Source: Candidatus Njordarchaeota archaeon
GTDB taxonomy: Archaea; Asgardarchaeota; Njordarchaeia; Njordarchaeales; Njordarchaeaceae
NCBI GenBank assembly: GCA_029856625.1
Contig: JAHKLG010000094.1
Coordinates: 1 to 5,677 of the forward strand
Direction of reading: 5' to 3'
DNA length: 5,677 bases
Shown: in pieces, positions 1 through 5,670 of the stretch
How positions within the stretch are numbered: the stretch's first letter is position 1
Layout: each line of letters opens with the position of its first letter
Position numbers and translations under genes: made by a program
The notes under the pieces: generated by a model
Seen by the model: only the letters and a program-made list of their open reading frames with translations
Database searches by the model: none
What the model was told of the DNA's origin: nothing

Positions 1-516
1 GTTTTCCTTAATGCTAAAACCATTTTGATCAGCAATCACCTTAAGCGTATCTAATAATTGCGTACTATTATTAGCTCTAACCACAGTAACATTATGAGGA
101 CCAGCAGAGAATGTCAAGAGAATCTCTATCCCTTCCCGATTAGCACCAGGCGCTGACCCTTTCAGAAAACCCTCGTAACCATAATATTCATAATAACCAT
201 ATTGCTTACTTCGCTTGCTTACTAATAATGCAAGGGATTTAAATACTGATTTATTTCCAAGAGATATCTGAGGTATCGATGGGAGGGGTAATATCTCCAG
301 CATATAGACGGGGGACTCGCTCTCTATATAGGTTGATAAATATAGTGTCTCAAGACCATTACACCAGGAAATCACCGCGTATTGACCCGGCTCATCGACA
401 TAAGAATTTCCGCTTGGTATTCCCCCTCTATCCGCGTATACCCCCACATTTTGTATTAATGAAGAATAAAGGATAATCAATAATAGCACTACGAAGAACT
501 TGTTAATTCTTCCCAT
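1..516 (-). CDS. Secreted DUF2330-like protein, N-terminal part (runs off the window)
   Basis: This reading frame is open for 172 codons from an ATG at 516-514 to the window edge, so the C-terminus is missing. Residues 1-28 form a typical signal peptide: RINK, a hydrophobic stretch (FFVVLLLIILYSSLI), then a likely cleavage after VYA. The mature part begins ADRGGIP, then has EPGQ (42-45), ISW (49-51), LEILPLPS (73-80) and AGPHNVTVV (138-146). From memory of the family, this order of DRG-IP, EPGQ, 'LEILPLPS-P' and a late G-H-(I/V)TVV segment is what archaeal DUF2330 proteins show; their function is unknown to me. Three N-x-S/T sequons (N89, N142, N150) fit an extracellular protein. The start is fixed by a GGTGAT ribosome binding site six bases upstream. 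I am confident that it is a coding, exported protein and fairly confident of the family. Confidence 0.85.
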   Translation of the reverse strand, partial: MGRINKFFVVLLLIILYSSLIQNVGVYADRGGIPSGNSYVDEPGQYAVISWCNGLETLYLSTYIESESPVYMLEILPLPSIPQISLGNKSVFKSLALLVSKRSKQYGYYEYYGYEGFLKGSAPGANREGIEILLTFSAGPHNVTVVRANNSTQLLDTLKVIADQNGFSIKEN

Positions 517-522
517 TCCACT

Positions 523-528
523 ATCACC
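523..528 (-). promoter_or_regulatory. Ribosome binding site GGTGAT of the DUF2330-like gene
   Basis: On the minus strand GGTGAT lies six bases before the ATG at 516. It is complementary to the ATCACC stretch at the archaeal 16S rRNA 3' end. It shows the mRNA has a leader, and it selects this ATG over the out-of-frame ATG at 530. Confidence 0.75.
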
Positions 529-583
529 ATAAAAATGGGGGAATACATTAAACATTTCATCATATGTTACTCATTATTCATTA

Positions 584-590
584 CTTAAAT
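584..590 (-). promoter_or_regulatory. Candidate TATA box for the DUF2330-like gene
   Basis: The minus strand reads ATTTAAG here. A TATA box centred near 587 would place transcription start near 561 and give a leader of about 45 bases containing the ribosome binding site. The box abuts the dyad element at 589-606. Other AT-rich stretches nearby could serve instead, so this is a weak call. Confidence 0.3.
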
Positions 591-652
591 GTTGATAATT
601 TAACATACTATCGCTACTACGCCTGATAATTTATGTTAACTGTTGAACATTT
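587..652. repeat. Large inverted repeat made of two ATGTT-N8-AACAT dyads (operator-like)
   Basis: Arms 587-607 and 632-652 are inverted copies matching at 17 of 21 positions: the outer AAATGTT/AACATTT and inner TTAACATA/TATGTTAA blocks are perfect, and the differences lie in the central six bases. A 24-base spacer separates the arms. Each arm is itself a dyad, ATGTT-N8-AACAT, at 589-606 and 633-650, with starts 44 bp apart (about four helical turns). A further pair in the opposite orientation, AACAT-N8-ATGTT, lies at 551-568 with the same 13-bp half-site step. This looks like a multi-site operator for a dimeric regulator. It sits 71 bp before the DUF2330-like start and 278 bp before nrdD, so it more likely controls the former. 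The regulator is not identified. Confidence 0.6.
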
Positions 653-688
653 TTGTACCATGAGATTATTGAAATATGGTAATACATT

Positions 689-718
689 CTTTACAAGTAA
701 AGTATTTTTGCTTACTTG
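689..718. repeat. Two overlapping, mutually exclusive small inverted repeats
   Basis: CTTTAC-AA-GTAAAG (689-702) is a perfect 6-bp dyad. Its 3' half also takes part in CAAGTAA (694-700) pairing with TTACTTG (712-718), a perfect 7-bp stem with an 11-base loop containing TTTTT. The two cannot form together. They may be protein sites, a weak RNA switch or chance in AT-rich DNA. Confidence 0.35.
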
Positions 719-855
719 CAATTTTTCGGAAAATTTAGGAGAATAGGGTATTACTTATCTAATGGATTTTAAAAGCGAGTAGATTTTTGGTCTTGACTTC
801 TCTTTATGCTAATATCTTCTGTGATTGCTCCTTGTTTTAGTTTTCATCTTCTCTA

Positions 856-880
856 TTTTTAATTAGGGGGTATCTTATAG
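856..880 (+). promoter_or_regulatory. Candidate nrdD core promoter
   Basis: Two TATA-like boxes lie here: TTTTTAATT (856-864 region) and CTTATAG (874-880). With archaeal spacing they would start transcription near 886 or 903, giving nrdD leaders of about 44 or 27 bases that include the G-run before the start codon. The choice cannot be made from sequence alone. Confidence 0.3.
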
Positions 881-929
881 TTATTTTCTGGATTGTTTAT
901 TCTTATGTTATTACTGGGGGCTCTTCATA

Positions 930-2957
930 ATGCCTATTTCGAAAACCGGAAGTTCAGAGTTTGCTGATGAAAAGGGGACTGAAAAGGTAATCAGAGGTTT
1001 AAAAAAGCTTAAGCATAGGATTAAGGAAGAGGAGGAACTTGGGCTTAAGGCTAGGATTTTAAAAGATCTTGAGGGAGCTTATCTGACAGTTACTGATTGG
1101 GAGGTAAAAGAAAACGCTAATGTTAATAGGTCATATGGTGCTTTTCTTGGTTATGTTATTGATAAGATTTTGAAGAATCCTCTTATCTTATCCACTTATC
1201 TTCCTAGCGAGGCTATTTCTGAACACTTTGAGGGGAGCATTCATATTCATAAATTACCGCACTCCCTCTTTATCCCCTATTGTGCTGGTTGGTCGCTATC
1301 AAAGATCCTAAAGAAGGGTTTAGATACTCCTACGGTAATTTCTAATCCAGCGAAGCACTTGGATACAGCAGTCTCTCACCTCGTGAACTTCTTCTTCCTG
1401 GCGGCACAAGAATGGACTGGTGCTCAAGCGGTGACTGCATTTGATCTTTATATGGCTCCTTTTGTCCGTTATGATAATGCAGATAAGAGAATGATTAAGC
1501 AAGCATTGCAACGCATGGTTTTCGAGCTTAATTATCCAAGTAGAATCGGTTACCAGAGCCCATTCACAAATATTACTCTCGTGCTAGATACTGCGCCAGA
1601 TTTCCTTGAAGGTGATGCTTATGTCGGTGGTAAAAGGGTTGGCTCATTAGGAGATTACTTGGATGAGGCATTAAGAGTTACTGAGTCCCTATTCACGCTT
1701 TATCTTGAGGGCGATGCTCGTGGACAACCCTTCACTTTTCCTATAATAACAATGATGCTTACTAAGAATTTTGATTGGAATGGATCTAGATGGGGTTATC
1801 TCACAGATCTTTTCTTTGAGGTCTTAGCTAAGAGAGGCTCATTTTATCTGTTAAATGGATATTCTACGGATGTTTCTGGATTATATGCAATGTGTTGTAG
1901 ACTAACAATTGATGCTAAAAAGGCTGCTAATGCGTTTAATAGTTTTAAACTAACGAAAAATGAAGAGGATGAAGTATATGATGCGTTGAAATCATCTAGA
2001 AGGGGATGGGGTATTTGGGCTCTTCCAGATGCTACAGGGAGTATTGGCGTAATTACGATTAATCTGCCAAGATTGGCTATCGAAGCTAACGGTGATTTGG
2101 ATAGTTTTTATGATTTCCTATATGAAAAACTAGAAATAGCCCGTAGCGTTCTTCTCACTTGGAGAGAAAGGTATTTAAAGAGTATTGAGAACGGCCTATT
2201 GCCATTAACTAAAATCTATATTGGTCATCTAGCTGGACACTTTAACACATTCGGTGTCATAGGATTACCAGAGACAGCAATGAATATACTTGGTGATCCT
2301 AATCCATGGAATTCGAGCAGGAGAGCTCGCGAAGCAATATCAATAATGAAGAGCATCGTGAGAACGATTCGGAAAATGGCTGAAGAGTATGAGGAAGAAG
2401 ACGGCTACTTATATAATGTGGAGGAAGTCCCAGGAGAAAGTGCGAGCTTCAGATTAGCTCTAGCCGATTACAACAGATTCGGAGATCTAGTGAAATCGGG
2501 CAAAGTCATTATTCCATTATACATGGGTAAACCTTTCTATAGCAATAGCATTGTTCCCTATTACGCTGACGTTCCTTTAGCTAGGAGAGTGGAGCTTGAA
2601 GCTGAAGTACAACAGGAGTTTACAGGTGGCGTGATGCTTCACCTATTTATGTATGAGGCCATGGATCCCAAAGCTCTAAAGAAGCTTGTTTATAACATCG
2701 TCACAAGGACAAAGATCGTTTATTTCAGTATAACACCCTCAATAAGTGTTTGTAGAAAATGTGGGTGGAGGGGTGTTGGTATTCACTACAAATGTCCAAA
2801 ATGTGGAAGCATGAACATTGATATTTGGAGCAGAATCGTTGGCTATTACAGACCAATAAGAACATGGAATGATGGCAAGAAAGTTGAGTTTAACTTCAGA
2901 ATACACTATGGTACTGAGAAGAGATTAAGACCAGTAGATGTTCTAGAAAATGACTAG
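930..2957 (+). CDS. nrdD: Anaerobic (class III) ribonucleoside-triphosphate reductase, glycyl-radical subunit
   Basis: This cytosolic enzyme reduces ribonucleoside triphosphates to deoxyribonucleotides without oxygen, using a glycyl radical installed by the radical-SAM activase NrdG. The 675-residue protein is complete and near the family's usual length. In order, it shows KENANVN (60-66), the first active-site cysteine C118 (PYCAG), SPFTNIT (210-216), QPFTFPI (266-272), the finger-loop cysteines C322/C323 (MCCRL), TGSIGVITINLPRL (369-382), NTFGVIGLPE (439-448), the tail motif PFYSNS (535-540), a four-cysteine zinc site (C608, C611, C622, C625) and the radical glycine G638 in RIVGYY, followed by RP-x-x-x-WN-x-GK. 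I see no N-terminal ATP-cone; the first 50 residues are a Lys/Glu-rich helix. The ATG at 930 has only a weak G-run (916-920) as a ribosome binding site, but no later Met precedes the conserved domain. No nrdG lies in the window. Confidence 0.97.
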   Translation: MPISKTGSSEFADEKGTEKVIRGLKKLKHRIKEEEELGLKARILKDLEGAYLTVTDWEVKENANVNRSYGAFLGYVIDKILKNPLILSTYLPSEAISEHFEGSIHIHKLPHSLFIPYCAGWSLSKILKKGLDTPTVISNPAKHLDTAVSHLVNFFFLAAQEWTGAQAVTAFDLYMAPFVRYDNADKRMIKQALQRMVFELNYPSRIGYQSPFTNITLVLDTAPDFLEGDAYVGGKRVGSLGDYLDEALRVTESLFTLYLEGDARGQPFTFPIITMMLTKNFDWNGSRWGYLTDLFFEVLAKRGSFYLLNGYSTDVSGLYAMCCRLTIDAKKAANAFNSFKLTKNEEDEVYDALKSSRRGWGIWALPDATGSIGVITINLPRLAIEANGDLDSFYDFLYEKLEIARSVLLTWRERYLKSIENGLLPLTKIYIGHLAGHFNTFGVIGLPETAMNILGDPNPWNSSRRAREAISIMKSIVRTIRKMAEEYEEEDGYLYNVEEVPGESASFRLALADYNRFGDLVKSGKVIIPLYMGKPFYSNSIVPYYADVPLARRVELEAEVQQEFTGGVMLHLFMYEAMDPKALKKLVYNIVTRTKIVYFSITPSISVCRKCGWRGVGIHYKCPKCGSMNIDIWSRIVGYYRPIRTWNDGKKVEFNFRIHYGTEKRLRPVDVLEND

Positions 2958-2958
2958 A

Positions 2959-2966
2959 TCTTTTTA
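2959..2966 (+). terminator. Possible T-tract terminator after nrdD
   Basis: A TCTTTTT tract begins two bases after the nrdD stop codon, with a second TTTT at 2985-2988. Archaeal transcription can end at T-tracts without a hairpin. The tract is short, so readthrough into the next gene, 66 bp downstream, remains possible. Confidence 0.3.
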
Positions 2967-2983
2967 AGCGATTTAATTCTATT

Positions 2984-2993
2984 CTTTTAATAG
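2984..2993 (+). promoter_or_regulatory. Candidate TATA box of the DUF429 gene
   Basis: CTTTTAATAG is centred about 35 bases before the ATG at 3024. Usual archaeal spacing puts transcription start near 3015, giving a leader under 10 bases. That agrees with the lack of any ribosome binding site in front of this gene. Confidence 0.4.
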
Positions 2994-3023
2994 TCTCAAT
3001 CACTTTATTTAGGTTATTTTCTG

Positions 3024-3638
3024 ATGCTCACGACCATAGTTCTAGGGTTAGATCTAGCAGGGAGCGAGAAAAACGTTACTGGTTATTGTGTGATACTTAA
3101 TGATGCTATAGAAGATTTTGGTGCGGTTTTCTCAAATGAGGAAATATTGTCTCTCGTGAATAAATGGAGACCTAAGCTCGTAGCGATTGATGCCCCCCTG
3201 AATTTTCCCAGAAGAGGTAACTTAAGGGATTGTGATCTTTTAATGAAGCAGATAAATCTAAATCCATTACCACCAACGCTCCCCGGTATGAGAGTTCTCG
3301 TTAATAGAGCTATGTGGCTTGTTAAAGAGCTTAAGAGTAGAGGTATAGATTATATTGAAGTTTTTCCAGCTGGGGCACTAAGGTTTTTAGGTTACAAGAA
3401 AAAACCAAAATCCATTGCTGAGCGTTTGAGGATTGTCAAAGAATTAGCGCGTGTCTTTACTTTAAACATAAAGAGATATCCGGCCAGACTATTACCAGAC
3501 ATATTTGATGCAATCATATGTGCCATAACTGGTTACGCATATATTAATGGAGATTATATTGAGATAAAGGGGGAAGAGTGTAGAGTAATATTTCCGACAC
3601 TGCCCATGGATCAAACTAAGAACCAAAATATTTATTAA
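3024..3638 (+). CDS. DUF429 family protein, predicted RNase H-like fold
   Basis: The 204-residue protein carries the DUF429 (COG2410-type) signature along its whole length: GLDLAGSEK (8-16), AIDAPLNFP (54-62), RDCD (68-71), LPGMRVLVNRA (86-96), EVFPAGALRFLG (112-123) and a final PDIFDAIICA helix (158-167). The acidic residues D10, D56, D71, E112 and D162 are placed as in RNase H-like nuclease folds, so a metal-dependent nucleic-acid role has been predicted for the family. To my knowledge no substrate is established. No signal peptide is present, so it should be cytosolic. The ATG lacks a ribosome binding site and is probably read from a leaderless or very short-leader mRNA. It follows nrdD on the same strand, but the 66-bp gap with its own TATA-like box argues for separate transcription. 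Its stop codon overlaps that of the convergent gene. Confidence 0.9.
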   Translation: MLTTIVLGLDLAGSEKNVTGYCVILNDAIEDFGAVFSNEEILSLVNKWRPKLVAIDAPLNFPRRGNLRDCDLLMKQINLNPLPPTLPGMRVLVNRAMWLVKELKSRGIDYIEVFPAGALRFLGYKKKPKSIAERLRIVKELARVFTLNIKRYPARLLPDIFDAIICAITGYAYINGDYIEIKGEECRVIFPTLPMDQTKNQNIY

Positions 3639-5074
3639 AGATCGGTTTGTGATGTCCTCTTGGAATCATGCCACATGTAGGGCCATGAGAAACCTCTCCT
3701 GGCATCTTCGTATTCGAATACGAATACATCTCCATGGTTATCCCATATTACTAGCTCGTTTTTATCATCCCCATCAATATCGGCTATATTGATCATGAAT
3801 CCAGGCTCATGTAAACCCTTGCTGAAAATATTTGAGAGATCTTCAATATAGAGGATTCTTCTCTCCTTAAATGAGTAAACAGCGAATTTAGCTTCATAAT
3901 CCCATAATCCCGTGGTCGTTTTAACAAGAATTACTTCGGGATATTCCTCATCTAAGGTGTTTAAGGGGGTTAAGAAGGCCCATAATCCTTCATTAAAAGG
4001 CTCTTGGAAAACGGTGCTTCCGTTTAAAACGGATACTGCTTTAATCCAGGTATAGTCCTTAGCGCCGAAAAATGTTTGCCTCTTATCAAATTCAATAAAG
4101 ACTATTTCGCGCGTACCGTCATTGTTAATATCCATGATGACAGCTGGTCCAAAGAAATGTCTATTCTTGACCCACCAAGCAATCTTACGTTGCTTTACAC
4201 TTATTGCTGATAGTAACCATTCTTCTTGTTCCTTTTTACTAATCGCTCTGACGAAAACGTAGACGTCATCACTAACACTAGTTGCGCCTAAGACATAGTC
4301 AAATAATAAGGATGAATTATAATAGTACCAACTATTAGTTACATTCAGTAAGTCAATAGCAATAAACGAGTGCCCATTATTCCCCAGGAAGAATATGAAA
4401 GGCTTCTTATCCACATAATATGCGCACCATCCAAGGAAACAGTTCGAACAACTCCATTTTTCTACAGATATATTCCTGATAAGAGCTAGATTGGAAGAAT
4501 TATACACCAAGAAGGTTCCTTGGTAGTAGAGAACAATATCCTCCAAATTATCCTCATTTGCATCAATTATTGTAAAGAAAGCTGATTCTTGGCTGTCTGG
4601 TAAATTCTTTCTAAATAGCAGCGACCCATCATCATCAATAATTATTAAGAAGTGGCCGCGCAACAAGACAATACATTCGCCCCTATTATCTGAGTCTAGA
4701 TCATAAATGTACATATATCCCAAGTAACCTACTCCACCATTCCCTGGACGGGTTCTGATCAAATATACCGTTGATGCGTTATACGTCCAGAGAATTTTCC
4801 CAGTAGCACCATTAAAACCTTTAATCACCACCTTGTTGCTTGTGAAATCAGTTACAGCAACTACGTCATTAATACTATCTCCATTAATGTCCCCAATGGC
4901 AGGCCAAATGCTGAGAGTCTCCCAAGAAAACCAATCAGAATAGTCGGACTTGTAGTGCCATTTAATAATGAAATGTTGTTTTCTAGAGGAAAAAAATAAG
5001 ATAGATATATAGGAAGCAGATAGAAGAAGTATAACGATGACTGCTGGAATAACTTTTCTTCTCAATTCGGACAA
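3635..5074 (-). CDS. Membrane-anchored extracellular FG-GAP/PQQ-like beta-propeller protein
   Basis: Numbering is from the TTG at 5074-5072 (479 residues). SELRRK is followed by one hydrophobic helix (about 8-28, VIPAVIVILLLSASYISILFF), probably an uncleaved anchor with the rest outside the cell. Five acidic calcium-binding-like loops of the FG-GAP type recur: DINGDSIND (62), DLDSDNRGE (125), DANEDNLED (171), DINNDGTRE (315) and DIDGDDKNE (432), each followed by a hydrophobic strand. GATGKILWTY (about 89-98) resembles a PQQ-propeller strand. The C-terminus (WPYMWHDSKRTSQ) matches the 'WPM-x-x-HD-x-x-x-TG' ending common in such propellers. Three close cysteines (209, 212, 217) are unusual for the fold. 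Role unknown; surface binding is likely. The longer GTG start at 5083 is rejected because it lies inside the ribosome binding site. It sits 14 bp (to that GTG: 5 bp) after the upstream frame and is likely co-transcribed. Confidence 0.88.
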   Translation of the reverse strand: MSELRRKVIPAVIVILLLSASYISILFFSSRKQHFIIKWHYKSDYSDWFSWETLSIWPAIGDINGDSINDVVAVTDFTSNKVVIKGFNGATGKILWTYNASTVYLIRTRPGNGGVGYLGYMYIYDLDSDNRGECIVLLRGHFLIIIDDDGSLLFRKNLPDSQESAFFTIIDANEDNLEDIVLYYQGTFLVYNSSNLALIRNISVEKWSCSNCFLGWCAYYVDKKPFIFFLGNNGHSFIAIDLLNVTNSWYYYNSSLLFDYVLGATSVSDDVYVFVRAISKKEQEEWLLSAISVKQRKIAWWVKNRHFFGPAVIMDINNDGTREIVFIEFDKRQTFFGAKDYTWIKAVSVLNGSTVFQEPFNEGLWAFLTPLNTLDEEYPEVILVKTTTGLWDYEAKFAVYSFKERRILYIEDLSNIFSKGLHEPGFMINIADIDGDDKNELVIWDNHGDVFVFEYEDARRGFSWPYMWHDSKRTSQTDL

Positions 5075-5078
5075 AGAT

Positions 5079-5086
5079 ATCACCTC
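5079..5086 (-). promoter_or_regulatory. Strong ribosome binding site GAGGTGAT of the propeller gene
   Basis: GAGGTGAT is an eight-base match to the complement of the archaeal 16S 3' end. It lies two bases beyond the upstream stop codon and four bases before TTG 5074. The in-frame GTG at 5083-5081 is part of the site itself, so TTG is the better start. An internal site of this strength also supports translation from a polycistronic message. Confidence 0.75.
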
Positions 5087-5088
5087 AA

Positions 5089-5499
5089 TTATACTGAGAT
5101 TTCTAGACTTATATTTTCAGTAACTGTGTCTTGAAAATAGAAATAATATCTACCTAGGTACGGTCCACCGATATACACGCTTCCTAATTTACCCCATGTG
5201 ATTTTTCCTAACACTACTATAGAACCCGTCGTTCCATGAGGACTCCATATAAACAAGTAGCTATTGATTACCCAATGTGCGAAATTCTGGGAAGGTAGTG
5301 TAGACAGATACGAATAAGAACTTGTGGGATAATGCCATCTTACATAGATTTCTTCATTAGAACTCAAAACATAATCTCCTTCTGAAATCATTGAGCCTAC
5401 TTCATAAGCTGCTTCTAAAGCCACTAATAATACTTTCACAGTAGATGAGACTGGATGAAAGCTCAAAAAGATCTTTAACAGAAACTTTGCTCCATACAA
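5089..5499 (-). CDS. Unrecognised protein, probably the C-terminal part of a frameshifted exported protein
   Basis: The open frame gives 136 residues from a TTG at 5499-5497; stop to stop it extends upstream to 5547 (TRTSPSTIDPRIAAI before the TTG). No ATG occurs before residue 37 and neither TTG nor its surroundings offer a ribosome binding site or TATA box at leaderless spacing, so the true N-terminus probably lies further upstream in another frame (5540-5650). The first 35 residues are helical and hydrophobic. The rest is beta-rich with many aromatics (IYVRWHYPTSSYSYL, SYLFIWSPHG, GRYYFYFQDT) and ends like a beta-sandwich. I do not recognise the family. The stop (TAA, 5091-5089) lies just ahead of the propeller gene's ribosome binding site, so the two probably form an operon and may act together at the cell surface. 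Confidence 0.55.
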   Translation of the reverse strand: MYGAKFLLKIFLSFHPVSSTVKVLLVALEAAYEVGSMISEGDYVLSSNEEIYVRWHYPTSSYSYLSTLPSQNFAHWVINSYLFIWSPHGTTGSIVVLGKITWGKLGSVYIGGPYLGRYYFYFQDTVTENISLEISV

Positions 5500-5540
5500 G
5501 ATTGCTGCTATGCGAGGATCAATTGTACTAGGGCTGGTTC

Positions 5541-5551
5541 TAGTTAGTTAG
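5541..5551. repeat. TAGT tandem repeat at the frameshift point
   Basis: The plus strand reads TAGTTAGTTAG, two and three-quarter copies of a 4-bp unit. Gain or loss of one unit changes the reading frame by one. It coincides with the few bases where both open frames of the neighbouring broken gene overlap. Confidence 0.6.
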
Positions 5552-5560
5552 ATTTAGATA

Positions 5561-5588
5561 GTTTTTCCTAGCCACAGCTAGGAAGAGC
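5561..5588 (+). repeat. Hairpin, 12-bp stem with CACA loop
   Basis: TTCCTAGC (5565-5572) and GCTAGGAA (5577-5584) are perfect inverted copies around CACA. As plus-strand RNA the stem extends to 5561/5588 with two G-U pairs, whereas minus-strand RNA gives only the 8-bp core. It lies inside the N-terminal fragment of the broken gene. No plus-strand gene is seen here, so its role is unknown. Confidence 0.4.
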
Positions 5589-5670
5589 AGAAGATGGAAG
5601 CAGAACCCAAAATCACCAACACGCCAAAAAATATACACAAAAAACTTCACTAAGTTGTTTATGCTGGCGC

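Larger units (their letters stand above)
653..929. other. Intergenic region upstream of nrdD, no gene seen
   Basis: No convincing coding frame is present on either strand; the longest ATG frame seen on the plus strand is an 18-codon peptide from about 808 without a ribosome binding site. It holds a short-hairpin region at 689-718, a strongly T-rich plus strand from about 780 to 860, and two similar G-runs (GGGGGTATCTTATA at 866-879 and GGGGGCTCTTCATA at 916-929). The second G-run directly precedes the nrdD start. Candidate TATA boxes for nrdD are noted separately. Confidence 0.6.
5540..5650 (-). pseudogene. N-terminal fragment with signal peptide, cut off from the downstream frame by a frameshift
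   Basis: A GTG at 5650-5648 opens a 36-codon frame: KFFVYIFWR, then a hydrophobic run FGFCFHLLLFLAVA and ARKNYLNLTN, ending at TAG 5542-5540. It reads like a short basic start plus signal or anchor sequence. A TATA-like box about 24 bases upstream suits a leaderless transcript. This frame closes at 5542, where the frame of the next 153 codons has just opened (5547). Removing one TAGT unit from the tandem repeat at 5541-5551 would join the two into a 185-residue protein. A second reading, a T-run shift near 5627-5632, also yields a signal-like segment (GVLVILGSASIF) but then hits a stop at 5570. Frameshift mutation, phase variation and sequencing error cannot be told apart here. Confidence 0.5.

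Noticed and set aside
202..223. Direct repeats of TTGCTTACT (202-210, 215-223) with another copy at 708-717
   Set aside because: The first two encode part of a Lys/Ser-rich stretch in a clear coding frame, and the third copy is explained by the small hairpin. There is no array or regular spacing.
279..476. 65-codon plus-strand open frame
   Set aside because: It lies opposite the DUF2330-like gene, whose minus-strand frame has a signal peptide, family motifs and a ribosome binding site. The plus-strand peptide looks like an antisense shadow.
555..566. C-box-like ATGATGA on the minus strand, considered as a C/D box sRNA
   Set aside because: No matching D box (CTGA) or D'/C' pair occurs at suitable spacing.
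808..864. 18-codon plus-strand ATG frame upstream of nrdD
   Set aside because: It has no ribosome binding site, a T-rich composition and no sign of selection; it is most likely part of the leader or promoter region.
1320..1511. 63-codon minus-strand open frame
   Set aside because: It is entirely inside conserved nrdD sequence and has no start signal or recognisable features.
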